A stretch of 64,000 nt of DNA from an uncultured Clostridia bacterium (GCA_947053595.1 CAMRSX010000002.1:83098-147097), one strand, 5' to 3'. Shown: positions 29,414 to 40,058, counted from the first letter of the stretch. Notes: a model not told the origin generated them from the letters alone. Numbers and translations: made by a program.

Positions 29414-30514
29414 TTATGCTTTTTTGGATGTGGGTTTTTCAGCCGCGCTTTTTGCCATTGGCTGTTTTGCCGTTTTTTGCTTGGCTGTTGTTTTGCCAGA
29501 AGGCTGCGCAGAAACCTTTGCCAAAGTTTTGTTTGATGCTTCTTTTTTGTTTGTGTCTTTGTTTGGTTGTCTTGCAGCTTTTGGTGTCACTTTTGCGTCT
29601 GTCCTCTTGTTGCCAGCTGTCGTCTTGAAGGCTGCAACATCTTTTGAAACTTTTGTTTTTGTTGAAGCAGCTTTCGTGGCTGTCTTTTTCTTCGCTTTTT
29701 GTGCTTGCTCTTTTTTAGGTTCTTCTTCAACAGGCACAACCCTCAACTCAGGCACCTCTTCCGCAATTCCAAAGCGTAAGTTTCCCACCGAAACAGTTCT
29801 GGTGAAATTGACAATCCCCACAAACAGAAGCAAAAGCGCAATCAAAATCCAAAAGAAAACGCCAATCACCGTCAGTGCCACAAGTGGTGTGAACAGACAA
29901 AGCAAAACACCTCCTGCAACGCTGCCCAAGAAAAACAAAATCCACATTGCAAACTTGAGGTTGTTGAGATGTTTGTTAAACTCCCGCGCCACCGGCTTGC
30001 TGTTGGTTTCAAACTGTGCAGTTGTCACGCCCACATATCTGTTCACCCTTGTTGCCATGGAAATGTTTGGGCAAACCGACATCAGGTCAAACATGCTTTC
30101 TCCATAACAAATTGCCGAGATGTCCTCAAAAAAACTGAAGGCAAAAAAGCGGTTCACAAGTTTTTTGGCAAAACTCTTAAAAGCACTCATCAGCTTGCCG
30201 TGGCGAGCTTTCAAAGTTGCAATGTCACTTTGTGAGGTGGTCAGATGCAAAAACTCTTCGTCAGAAAGCACTCTGCGCACAATCAAAATCTTGCCTTTTG
30301 TCAGCTTGCAAGTGGCAAGCGCGTTGATGATTTCTTCTTTGTTGCAGCCGTCCTTAAACACGCGAATTTCAACATTTTTGCTTTTAAGCACCAACTGCGG
30401 CAAAAGGCTTTCCCTCACCCCCACAAAAAACTTGAGATGGTTGTCGCTGCGGCTGTCAATAAACTCACAAAACTTGCCAACATCTTCCACAATTGGCACA
30501 ACAACATTAATCAT
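29414..30514 (-). CDS. Membrane protein with Lys/Ala/Thr-rich C-terminal tail
   Basis: Two TM helices then ~110-aa KKKTATKAASTKTKVSKD...KQKTAKQPMAKSAAEKPTSKKA tail. Confidence 0.65.
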   Translation of the reverse strand: MINVVVPIVEDVGKFCEFIDSRSDNHLKFFVGVRESLLPQLVLKSKNVEIRVFKDGCNKEEIINALATCKLTKGKILIVRRVLSDEEFLHLTTSQSDIATLKARHGKLMSAFKSFAKKLVNRFFAFSFFEDISAICYGESMFDLMSVCPNISMATRVNRYVGVTTAQFETNSKPVAREFNKHLNNLKFAMWILFFLGSVAGGVLLCLFTPLVALTVIGVFFWILIALLLLFVGIVNFTRTVSVGNLRFGIAEEVPELRVVPVEEEPKKEQAQKAKKKTATKAASTKTKVSKDVAAFKTTAGNKRTDAKVTPKAARQPNKDTNKKEASNKTLAKVSAQPSGKTTAKQKTAKQPMAKSAAEKPTSKKA

Positions 30515-30951
30515 TTGCTCTCCTTAATTTCTCCTGAAATTTTCTTCAGCCTTCTTGCATGGCGTCCGCCTTCAAAACTGGTTGTAAGAAAAATTTTGAC
30601 AATGGCAATGGCCTTTCTTTTTCTTATAGACCCCGGAATGCACAAGATGTTGGCATCGTTGTCCTTTCTTGCAAGGGCTGCCATTTTGGTGTTCAAGCAA
30701 AGCCCCGCGCGGATTTTTGGATTGCGATTGGCAGCAATGCTCATGCCAATGCCCGAGCCGCAAATGAAAATGCCCACATTGTTTTTGTTTTCCAGCACCT
30801 TTTCCATTCCAAGCTTTGCAAAGTCAGGATAATCCACTGGCTCTTTGCTGTAAGTTCCAACATCAATGGTGATGATGTTTTCTTGGTTGAAAAAAGTTTT
30901 CAACTCTTCCTTCAACAGATATCCTCTGTGGTCACTTGCCATAATAATCAT
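30511..30951 (-). CDS. rpiB: Ribose-5-phosphate isomerase B
   Basis: MIIMASDHRGYLLKEELK... VDYPDFA... GIFICGSGIGMSIAANRNPKIRAGLC. Confidence 0.94.
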   Translation of the reverse strand: MIIMASDHRGYLLKEELKTFFNQENIITIDVGTYSKEPVDYPDFAKLGMEKVLENKNNVGIFICGSGIGMSIAANRNPKIRAGLCLNTKMAALARKDNDANILCIPGSIRKRKAIAIVKIFLTTSFEGGRHARRLKKISGEIKESK

Positions 30952-31376
30952 ACAACACCTCTCAATTTTTCAATCTTATCAAGCAAAACTTCAACGTTCT
31001 TCTCAATTTCTTTGGCTGTTTTTTCATAAACCTGCAAACTTTGCCCATAAGGGTCGCCCACCTGCCCATAAAGCTCGTCAAAGCTGATGCACTTTGGGGC
31101 AGCAATCATGTTTTTGTGATTGTTTGTCACCGCAACATAAATGACTCCACTTTTGATTTTACCAAGTTTCACGCTTTTTCGGTTTCTGCCGTCACAGCCC
31201 ATCATCTTCAAAACCTTGGCAGCGTTTTCGGCAATGTTTTCCTTTTTGGCATAAATGCCCGCAGAAGAAAACTTCACATTTTTCAGTTTTCTGTCCTTTG
31301 CCAGTTTTTTTGCAATGCGCTCTGCCATAACAGACCTGCAAGTGTTGCCTGTGCAAACAAAACAAATTTCAATCAT
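30948..31376 (-). CDS. Low-molecular-weight protein phosphatase (YwlE-like)
   Basis: MIEICFVCTGNTCRSVMAE (CX4-5CR signature), VGDPYGQ. Confidence 0.9.
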   Translation of the reverse strand: MIEICFVCTGNTCRSVMAERIAKKLAKDRKLKNVKFSSAGIYAKKENIAENAAKVLKMMGCDGRNRKSVKLGKIKSGVIYVAVTNNHKNMIAAPKCISFDELYGQVGDPYGQSLQVYEKTAKEIEKNVEVLLDKIEKLRGVV

Positions 31377-31469
31377 AGGCTCCTCATAAAGTTTTGACTT
31401 ATTAGTTATATTGTAAACCAAAGTGCAAAAATTTCAAAGCAAATTTTGCTTCTTTCAAAAGAAATATAA

Positions 31470-31500
31470 AAAACAAGGCAAAACCTGCCTTGCAATTTTC
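31470..31500 (-). terminator. Terminator downstream of rsfS
   Basis: Minus strand GCAAGGCAGGTTTTGCCTTGTTTTTT. Confidence 0.7.
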
Positions 31501-31539
31501 AACCTTTCATTTTCTTTTTCAACAAAAATATAAAAAAAT

Positions 31540-31854
31540 TCAATTCAACACAATTTTCTTTGGCTTATAAAGTTTGTCAAGGTTATATTTTTCTCTCACC
31601 TTTGGCAAAAATATGTGAAGGTCAACATTTGAGAAATCAAACACAATCCACTCGCCTTTAAAATAGCCCTCAATCTTTTCGTCATAATGAAACTTTTCGG
31701 CAATCACATCGGCAACCTTTTTGCTGTCCACAACTTTGTTTGAGGTTGTCAAAACAACAAACTTTTCTTCCGTGGCAGAAGAAAGGTCATACACCGAAAT
31801 GTTTTTCATCTTATTGTCCTGCAAAACTTGCACAAGCTCTTTAACCGCAATCAT
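31540..31854 (-). CDS. rsfS: Ribosome silencing factor RsfS
   Basis: VQVLQDNKMKNISVYDLSS... FHYDEKIEGYFKGEWIVFDFSNVDLHIFLPKVREKYNLDKLY. Confidence 0.93.
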   Translation of the reverse strand: MIAVKELVQVLQDNKMKNISVYDLSSATEEKFVVLTTSNKVVDSKKVADVIAEKFHYDEKIEGYFKGEWIVFDFSNVDLHIFLPKVREKYNLDKLYKPKKIVLN

Positions 31855-31977
31855 AAGACATATTTTATCAACTTTTTCAACCTTTGTCAAACAAATTTAC
31901 AATCAAGCAAAAATGGCTTGCAAACGCAGAAAAATACTGCGCGAATAAAATGCCGCAAAAGTGTCAAAAATGCTGCC

Positions 31978-32880
31978 ATGAGAAAGATTAATCTGGCTTT
32001 TCAAGAGCTTCTAAAATTTTGTATGATTTTCCTTTTAAGTTTTGTGTGGATAAGATATTTTCTTCGCCGAAAGCTTGTTTTGGCGTTTGTGGTGACAGCA
32101 CTTGTCAGCATTGGCGTCTATTGTCTTTTGTTCTTTCTTGCCAGAAAAAAGCAAAAGAAATATGGTCTAAAACTGAAGGAAAAAACAGACGCAGAAAACA
32201 TGTTTCTTTCCCTCTCGTGCAGTGACAAGCCCATGGATTTTTTTGCCAAACTTGCCGCAAAAAAACACAAAGACATAACAAGACACAAAAATCATCTTGT
32301 CATAAAACATCAGTGTCATTCAGATTCAACACAGTCACAAATTGACACCAAAAAACATGAAAACACCAAAAACGCCACCGCTTCAGCAAAAAGCAAACAA
32401 ACTGCCAGCGTCAAAACAGTGCTTTATGTGGACTTGTCTTTTGAAGGACTGACAATCCCCCGCTTTATGGAAATTTACAGCAAAATCAAAAAAGAAAAAG
32501 CCACAAAAATTGTCATCTGCTGCAAACAAATTGCAGACAAGCAACTCTCCGCTTTTTGCCAAAATTTTGCGGAAAAGTTTTTAATTTTGGACGAATATCA
32601 AACATATCAAAAGCTGTATAAGTTCTATGATTGCTTTCCAGAAATCACAAAAAAATATTCCACCGCAAAAAAATTGGCATTCAAAGATTTTGTGGCATAT
32701 TCTTTCAATAAAAAAAGAACAAAAGGCTATTTCTTTTCAGCCTTCATTCTCATCATCAGCGGAATATTCATCCGCGCCACAATATATTATTGCATCGTGG
32801 CCTCACTGCTGGTGATGTTTGCCCTAATCTCGCAGTTCAACCCATATTTCAACACCAAAGGCGAAGCGGAAGTGCTGTAA
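31978..32880 (+). CDS. Membrane protein of unknown function
   Basis: Two N-terminal and two C-terminal TM helices around a soluble segment; ATG at 31978. Confidence 0.6.
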   Translation: MRKINLAFQELLKFCMIFLLSFVWIRYFLRRKLVLAFVVTALVSIGVYCLLFFLARKKQKKYGLKLKEKTDAENMFLSLSCSDKPMDFFAKLAAKKHKDITRHKNHLVIKHQCHSDSTQSQIDTKKHENTKNATASAKSKQTASVKTVLYVDLSFEGLTIPRFMEIYSKIKKEKATKIVICCKQIADKQLSAFCQNFAEKFLILDEYQTYQKLYKFYDCFPEITKKYSTAKKLAFKDFVAYSFNKKRTKGYFFSAFILIISGIFIRATIYYCIVASLLVMFALISQFNPYFNTKGEAEVL

Positions 32881-32884
32881 TTCT

Positions 32885-32990
32885 CCCAGTTCGTCATGTT
32901 GAGACGCGTGCGCCAAAGCCCAACATCTCTCACCAATGTGCCAGCGAAATTCTTCCACTTCGGTCAGAATGAAGCGCTGGCTTCCCGCAA
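32885..32990. repeat. Dispersed repeat family B (copy B2)
   Basis: GTCATGTTGAGACGCGTGCGCCAAAGCCCAACATCTC...attcttccacttcggtcagaatgaagcgctgg. Confidence 0.65.
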
Positions 32991-33097
32991 CGCCACGCTT
33001 ACACACTCCCAAAACCAATTTTCAATTTTGCATTGCAAAGGGCTTTGCCCGTGCAAGCAAAAATGAAAATCACCTTCAGGGAAGAGGACTGGGTTGA

Positions 33098-33252
33098 GAA
33101 ACCAAAGTTTTAGGCATTAGCCTTGCTTTTTTGCAAGGCGTGCTGCCGTTTAAAAACTTTGGTGTCTGTCCCAAGTGGGCGAAAACAAGCGTCAAAGCGA
33201 TACTTTTCAAGCGCAGCTTGAAAATGAGCCCCCAGCGCAGTTTTCGCCCACT
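33098..33252. repeat. Two adjacent hairpins; the second holds family A copy A4 (minus orientation)
   Basis: ACCAAAGTTTT(33101-33111)/AAAACTTTGGT(33153-33163); AGTGGGCGAAAAC(33174-33186)/GTTTTCGCCCACT(33240-33252) with inner TTTTCAAGC-gca-GCTTGAAAA. Confidence 0.8.
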
Positions 33253-33255
33253 GCC

Positions 33256-33552
33256 CTACGGCAACTCAATATGCTTAAACCCCTTTCTTGTGGATTTTTT
33301 ATACAAAATGAATATATTGCCAATCACCTGCACAACATCTGCACCAAGTTGTTCTGCAACAGCATTTGCAGCCTCTTTCACATCTTGCTCGCTGTTTTTA
33401 AGCAGCTTAATTTTCACAAGCTCTCTTGCCTCCAAAAGCAGATTTATGGAAGTGAGCACATTGTCTGTCACCCCCTCTTTTCCAATTTGCATAACAGGCT
33501 CAAGAGCATTGCCAAGCCCTCTCAAAAAAGCTCTTTGTTTTGTTGTAATCAT
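33256..33552 (-). CDS. yhbY: YhbY-family RNA-binding protein
   Basis: KQRAFLRGLGNALEPVMQIGKEGVTDNVLTSINLLLEARELVKIKLL. Confidence 0.93.
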   Translation of the reverse strand: MITTKQRAFLRGLGNALEPVMQIGKEGVTDNVLTSINLLLEARELVKIKLLKNSEQDVKEAANAVAEQLGADVVQVIGNIFILYKKSTRKGFKHIELP

Positions 33553-33565
33553 AAACCCCTCCCGA

Positions 33566-33647
33566 AAACTGCGCTTTTGCTCATTTTTGACAACAATGTG
33601 TCAAAAAGTTTCGCTCTAACGCTTGTTTCTCCTTCCTCTCGCCAAAC
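33566..33647 (+). repeat. Dispersed hairpin repeat family A (copy A2)
   Basis: AAACTGCGCTTTTGCTCA-TTTTTGACAacaatgTGTCAAAAA-GTTTCGCTCTAACGCTTGTTTCTCC. Confidence 0.75.
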
Positions 33648-33728
33648 GAAAATCGCATTCCACTTCGTCTCATTGGCGATTTTGCGAGTCTCTCTCGCGA
33701 AGTCCATCACAGCAGGTCTTTTCTGTAT

Positions 33729-33770
33729 GTTGTGTATTATGCCACGCATTTTGGCTGCATACTACACCAT
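33729..33770. repeat. GTGTATTATG palindrome family (copy 2, imperfect)
   Basis: gttgtgtattatgccacgcattttggctgcatactacaccat. Confidence 0.55.
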
Positions 33771-33775
33771 ATTTA

Positions 33776-35050
<1,275 letters not shown>

Positions 35051-35071
35051 TCACCTCTTTAAACAACATTC

Positions 35072-35575
35072 CTATGCCAAAAACTTAAAGACATTATAAG
35101 AAAAATCAAAGTCCAGTTTTTCATCATACTTCTTTTTTCTTCCCAGGCGCTTGAAGCCGTTGGCAAGAAAAGTCATTTCCAAATTCATCTTTGCAAAAGG
35201 CTGTGTCAAAAAGTCTGCATAAAGATTTTTGCCTTCAAACTCTGCCTTAACAAAGCCAATCAAAAAGTTTTCGATGTGCTTGTCCACATATTTTTCGTCC
35301 ACGCAAATTTTTTGCATGCAGATTGGATTTTCATCCCCTTCTTCCACTTCAAACCAGCCAAAATCTTCAGAGGCAATTTCCTCCAACTTCAGTGCGCCAA
35401 CCACCTTTTTGCCATCCTGCGCAACAACAATTTTGCTCATTTCATCTCGAGAAATAGGTTCCTTCGAGCCCAACCTTTGAATGAAACCTTCTTCAAAAAT
35501 CAAAGCGCACTGCTTTGAAAGCTCCACCGCTTTGTCAATGCTCATTTCATTTGCATAACCAACTTTAATTTCCAT
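35072..35575 (-). CDS. GNAT-like protein
   Basis: Acetyltransferase-like layout (KIVVAQDGKKVVGALKLEEI... ICMQKICVDEKYVDKHIENFLIGFVKAEF... FLANGFKRLG). Confidence 0.5.
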   Translation of the reverse strand: MEIKVGYANEMSIDKAVELSKQCALIFEEGFIQRLGSKEPISRDEMSKIVVAQDGKKVVGALKLEEIASEDFGWFEVEEGDENPICMQKICVDEKYVDKHIENFLIGFVKAEFEGKNLYADFLTQPFAKMNLEMTFLANGFKRLGRKKKYDEKLDFDFSYNVFKFLA

Positions 35576-35619
35576 AGTTTTTCCTTTTTAAACAAATATA
35601 TTAATAAGTCTGCAGATTC

Positions 35620-35725
35620 TTCGACACTGCGCTGCTCTGTCATGTTGAGTGTGTCGTGCTGGCTTTGCCAGCCGACGCTGCCGAACCTTGCGTGCGTTGG
35701 GCCCAACATCTCGGGATGAATGACG
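35620..35725. repeat. Dispersed repeat family B (copy B3)
   Basis: TGTCATGTTGAGTGTGTCG...GCGTGCGTTGGGCCCAACATCTCGGGATGAATGACG. Confidence 0.6.
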
Positions 35726-35743
35726 CGATTGCCACAACTCTTC

Positions 35744-36397
35744 TTAGATTCTGCTGCTTGGGCAAGAGCAATTAAACACGCATCTTTCGCACTCTGGCTT
35801 CATTGCCTTGCAGCAATATCGCCCAAACAGCACCATTTGATAGTGAAGTTTGCTCCAAGTTTCCTTTGGGAAGATGCTGCACAACTGCTGCTCAACCTTG
35901 TTTGGGTCTTGGAAGTGAGCAAGTCCCAGCCTGTTTGAAACCCTAAGCACATGAGTGTCCACAGCAAAATTATCTCCACCAAATGCCTCTGCCATAACCA
36001 CATTTGCGGTTTTTCTTCCCACGCCTGCAAGAGTTGTGAGGTCATCAAAGTTGCTTGGCACCTTTCCGTCAAACCTTTCAATGATGTCGCGGCTGGCAGA
36101 TTTAATTGCCTTTGCCTTGTTATGAAAAAAGCCGCAAGAATGAATTTTTTCTTCCAACTCTTCTTGGCTGATGTTCACAAAAGCCTCTGGCGTGCTGTGA
36201 GTTTTAAAAAGCTCACTTGTCACCTGATTGACGCGCTTGTCAGTGCATTGGGCAGACAAAACCACTGCCACCAAAAGCTCAAACGGCGTCCTAAACTGCA
36301 ATTCGCACTTTGGGTTTTCCACCATAATGTCCAGCCCATCCATAACAAACTGCGCAGACAAACCAGCGTCTTGAATATTTTCAATTTTTCCATCCAT
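35744..36397 (-). CDS. nth: Endonuclease III
   Basis: FELLVAVVLSAQCTDKRVNQVT... LAGVGRKTANVVMAEAFG... VDTHVLRVSNRLGL; C-terminal Cys cluster CERCVFNCSC. Confidence 0.95.
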   Translation of the reverse strand: MDGKIENIQDAGLSAQFVMDGLDIMVENPKCELQFRTPFELLVAVVLSAQCTDKRVNQVTSELFKTHSTPEAFVNISQEELEEKIHSCGFFHNKAKAIKSASRDIIERFDGKVPSNFDDLTTLAGVGRKTANVVMAEAFGGDNFAVDTHVLRVSNRLGLAHFQDPNKVEQQLCSIFPKETWSKLHYQMVLFGRYCCKAMKPECERCVFNCSCPSSRI

Positions 36398-36675
36398 AGT
36401 TTTCTCTCATTTGTTTTTTTTAAGGTTATAATGCTGCTGTTGACAAGCCCCAAATCATATTCCCTCGTGCAAATTCTGCGAAAAGCAAGAGTTTTGAGAC
36501 ACGAATCTTCCGTTAAACATTCTAATTTTCTCTCAACGCCATACTTCGCAAGAGAGTCGCGACAAAGCTTGTTTCAGCAACTCCAACACCAAAATTCTAC
36601 GAATAAGCAAGATTTACAAAACTCATTCTTCAAAATATTCCTGACAGTTAAGAAGCAAGCAATGCAAGGCTCGGT

Positions 36676-36723
36676 GCGCTTTTAAGGAAGGAATTTAGTT
36701 CTCTAAATGACTGACTTAAAAGC
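36676..36723. repeat. Nested hairpin upstream of nth
   Basis: CGCTTTTAAG(36676-36685)/CTTAAAAGCG(36714-36723), inner ATTTAG-ttct-CTAAAT(36692-36707). Confidence 0.75.
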
Positions 36724-36764
36724 GTGCCAGAAACGCCGCAGTGCGATGCTTATTGGCTGTCAGG

Positions 36765-38222
36765 TTATTTCATCAGTGGGAACAAAACAACATCTCTGAT
36801 GTTTGGACAATCAAATACAAACTGCAAAAATCTGTCAATTCCAAAGCCAAGTCCGGAAATTGGTGGCATTCCATGCTCCATGGCAAGAAGGAAATCTTCA
36901 TCCACATCCATAGTTTCGTCGTCACCCGCCGCCTTTTCTTCCAACTGAAGTTCCAGTGTGCGTCTTTGTGTGATTGGGTCAACCAGCTCGGAATATGCTT
37001 TCACAAGTTCTGCGCCGCCCGCAACCACTTGGAAAACGTCGATGATGCGCTCGTCTTTATCATTTCTTCTGGCAAGCGGAATGAGAGAAGCTGGATAGTT
37101 ATACAAAATGGTTGGATTGACAATTTCGGCACGAATTTTGCGCTTGTATATATAGTCAATGAGGGTGCGCACAGTTTTGCACTCTTCAAGTTCAGCATAT
37201 CCAAACATGCCCTTTTCAACCACAATCTTTTTAAGTGCATCCACATCGTCAATGCCAAGAAAATCGCAGCCCAAAAGCTCTCGCATTGTTGCAACATAGT
37301 CAATTCTTGGCCACTCTCCGCCAAAATCAATTTCTTGACCTTGATAGTTCACTTTTGTTGTGCCAAGGCACTCTTCAAAAAGCTTGGTTGTCAGCTGTTT
37401 AAAAAATTTGATGTTGTCTTCAAAGTTCCAATAAGCTGCATACCACTCCACTTGTGTGAACTCCTGCAAATGTGATGGGTCCATGCCCTCATTGCGGAAA
37501 TCTTTGCCAAGTTCAAACACTCTGTCAATGCCAGCGCCTATGCACTGCTTCAAATAACACTCTGTGGCAATGCGCAAATTGCACTGCAAATCCAGCGCGT
37601 TGTGATGTGTAAAAAATGGCTTTGCGCTTGCGCCCGAAACGCTTGTTTGCAAAATTGGAGTTTCCACTTCAATGAAGCCGTTGTCTTCCAAAAATCTGCG
37701 CACAAAAGAAACAACCTTGCTTCTGGTGAGGAAGATTTTGCGACTTTCTTCATTTGTGATGAGGTCAAGATATCGCTGGCGATATTTGATTTCTGTGTCG
37801 GCAATTCCGTGAAACTTTTCTGGAAGTGGACGCATTGCCTTTGACAGCAAGGTGATTTTTTCTGCCTTAACTGTCACCTCGCCGGTTTGCGTTTCATACA
37901 CTTCGCCTTCAACCCCCACAAAGTCTGCAATGTCAATCATTTTTTTATAAAAATTATAGTCTTCTTCTGAAAACTCGTTTCTGCCAACAGAAACTTGAAT
38001 TTTGTCATTCACATCTCTGATTTGACAAAAGCCAAACTTGCCCATTATGCGACGAAAAACAATTCTTCCAGCAATTTTCACATGCTGCCCAAGTTTTTCT
38101 CTTGCCTCACCGATGGTGCAAGTTCTCTCAAACTTTTCTTTGAATGGGATTTCGCCCATTTTTTTCAGCTCGTCAATTTTTTGACGCCTGATGTCAACTT
38201 CATTGGTTGAAAATTCTTCCAT
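36765..38222 (-). CDS. lysS: Lysyl-tRNA synthetase (class II)
   Basis: RYLDLITNEESRKIFLTRSKVVSFVRRFLEDNGFIEVETPILQ... GLGFGIDRFLQFVFDCPNIRDVVLFPLMK. Confidence 0.97.
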   Translation of the reverse strand: MEEFSTNEVDIRRQKIDELKKMGEIPFKEKFERTCTIGEAREKLGQHVKIAGRIVFRRIMGKFGFCQIRDVNDKIQVSVGRNEFSEEDYNFYKKMIDIADFVGVEGEVYETQTGEVTVKAEKITLLSKAMRPLPEKFHGIADTEIKYRQRYLDLITNEESRKIFLTRSKVVSFVRRFLEDNGFIEVETPILQTSVSGASAKPFFTHHNALDLQCNLRIATECYLKQCIGAGIDRVFELGKDFRNEGMDPSHLQEFTQVEWYAAYWNFEDNIKFFKQLTTKLFEECLGTTKVNYQGQEIDFGGEWPRIDYVATMRELLGCDFLGIDDVDALKKIVVEKGMFGYAELEECKTVRTLIDYIYKRKIRAEIVNPTILYNYPASLIPLARRNDKDERIIDVFQVVAGGAELVKAYSELVDPITQRRTLELQLEEKAAGDDETMDVDEDFLLAMEHGMPPISGLGFGIDRFLQFVFDCPNIRDVVLFPLMK

Positions 38223-38317
38223 ATTGCCCCCTAATATATATTAAAGAATGTTATTATCTAACTTGTTTGAGTTTAGCACATAAAGCGCTTTAAGTCAAAT
38301 AATTGCCCAATTTTCTT

Positions 38318-38345
38318 TTGAAAAACAAAAATTTCGTGATATAAT
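38318..38345 (+). promoter_or_regulatory. Sigma-A promoter of SDR gene
   Basis: TTGAAA-16 bp-TATAAT. Confidence 0.65.
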
Positions 38346-38376
38346 AGACGAGAGAAAAAATAAAAAAGGATTTGTT

Positions 38377-39114
38377 ATGATTAAAAAAACAGCACTGATT
38401 GTGGGCGCGTCTGGCGAAATTGGGCTTGCCACCGCACAAAAGCTGGCAAAGGCTGGCTATAACTTGGCTCTTACATACAACAGCGCCAAAGTTGACTTTG
38501 AAAAAGAAATCGGCATGAAAAAAGATGGCGTTTTGAAGTCATATCACCTTTCTTTGGGGCAAAACGGCAACATTGAAGAGGTTTTTGGCGCCATTGCAAA
38601 GGACTTTCCTTATGTTGACACCCTTGTGTTTTGCGCGGGAAAAGCACAAAAGCGAGAGCTTATCATTGACGCCACCAACGAGGAGATTGACTCGCTTTTT
38701 TCTGTCAACATCTCTTCTGCCATCAAGTGCGTGAGAGAGTTTGTCAAGCTTTCCATCAACAAACATCCTGCAAGCATTGTGCTGGTGGGCTCTTTTGTTG
38801 AAAAGGTTGGCTGCTCTTGCGAAAGCGTCTATGCCTCCACAAAAAGCGCCATGAGCGGGCTTTGCAAATCGCTTGCAAGCGAACTTGGAAACTTGGATGT
38901 GAGAATCAACGTTGTTGCACCCGGCTTTATTGACACAAAAATGAACAACAATCTCTCGCAAGAAGAAAAGGATGAAATCGCTGCCATGACACCACTCAAG
39001 CGCCTTGGCACCGCCCAAGATGTTGCAAACGCAATTGCGTTTTTGTGCCAAGAAGACGCAGCCTTCATCACAGGGCAAACGCTGTTTGTGGATGGCGGCT
39101 TGATTTTGGAATGA
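38377..39114 (+). CDS. SDR-family oxidoreductase (FabG-like)
   Basis: ALIVGASGEIGLATAQKLAKAG... YASTKSAMSGLCKSLASELG... GQTLFVDGGLILE. Confidence 0.93.
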   Translation: MIKKTALIVGASGEIGLATAQKLAKAGYNLALTYNSAKVDFEKEIGMKKDGVLKSYHLSLGQNGNIEEVFGAIAKDFPYVDTLVFCAGKAQKRELIIDATNEEIDSLFSVNISSAIKCVREFVKLSINKHPASIVLVGSFVEKVGCSCESVYASTKSAMSGLCKSLASELGNLDVRINVVAPGFIDTKMNNNLSQEEKDEIAAMTPLKRLGTAQDVANAIAFLCQEDAAFITGQTLFVDGGLILE

Positions 39115-39180
39115 CAAAGCGCGCAAAACAAAGTTAATACAAATGTAAATTACAAAAATTAAAAAAAAAGGTTTTAAAAT

Positions 39181-39960
39181 ATGTTAGGTGCAGTTGTTGG
39201 AGATGTTGTTGGCTCCATTTGTGAATTTGACAACATAAGAACAAAGGATTTTCAGTTGTTTGCTCCTTCTTGTTTTTTCACGGACGACAGCGTTATGACT
39301 TTTGCCGTGGCTGAAGCTTTAAGAAAAACACAAAGCAAAAACTTTAAGAATTTGGAAAAACAAGCCGTAAAAGAAATGCTTAAGTTTGGAAAGTTATATC
39401 CTCACGCAAGCTATGGCATGAATTTTGGTTTTTGGCTGAGAGAAAAGCATCCACAGCCTTATGAATCTTGTGGCAATGGCAGCGCAATGAGAGTGAGTCC
39501 CGTTGCCTACTTTGCAAAAAACATCAGTGAAGTGAAGAAACTTTCCAAAGCAGTCACCCAAGTTTCACACAATCATGTTGAAGGCATCAAAGGCGCAGAA
39601 GCAACAGCCGTTGCCGTGTGGTTGGCATTAACTGGAAAAAGCAAGCAAGACATCAAAGAATATATTCAGCAAAATTATTATGACTTAAGCTTTGATTATG
39701 AAGATTTAAGAGCAAATTACACCTTTGGCGAAACCTGTCAAGACACTGTTCCCCAAGCAATTTTTTGTTTCTTAATCAGCAGCGATTTTGAAGATTGCTT
39801 AAGAACAAGCATCTCCATTGGTGGCGACAGCGACACTTTGTGTGCCATTTCCTGCGCAATTGCAGAAGCTTATTATGGCCTCCCTGAAGAAATTGAAAGC
39901 CAAACATTAACATTTCTAGACAAAAGATTGTCAAAGTTGTATAACAAGCATTACAGATAA
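39181..39960 (+). CDS. ADP-ribosylglycohydrolase (DraG) family protein
   Basis: MLGAVVGDVVGSICEF... FTDDSVMTFAVAEAL... SYGMNFGFWLR... NGSAMRVSPV... SIGGDSDTLCAISCAIAEAYYGLP. Confidence 0.93.
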   Translation: MLGAVVGDVVGSICEFDNIRTKDFQLFAPSCFFTDDSVMTFAVAEALRKTQSKNFKNLEKQAVKEMLKFGKLYPHASYGMNFGFWLREKHPQPYESCGNGSAMRVSPVAYFAKNISEVKKLSKAVTQVSHNHVEGIKGAEATAVAVWLALTGKSKQDIKEYIQQNYYDLSFDYEDLRANYTFGETCQDTVPQAIFCFLISSDFEDCLRTSISIGGDSDTLCAISCAIAEAYYGLPEEIESQTLTFLDKRLSKLYNKHYR

Positions 39961-40029
39961 AAAACCAGACAAAAAAGAAGCGCTTACTGCAGGCTTGTTT
40001 TTAATGTTTTTCTTGTGCGTAAAGAAACA

Positions 40030-40058
40030 AAAACTCTCAAAAAAGAGAGTTTTTTTGT
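40030..40058 (+). terminator. Rho-independent terminator
   Basis: AAACTCTCaaaaaaGAGAGTTTTTTT. Confidence 0.8.

Noticed and set aside
32824-33018. 64-aa minus ORF (RFILTEVEEFRWHIGERCWALAHASQHDELGE)
   Set aside because: Entirely within a family B repeat; translation of the repeat, not a gene
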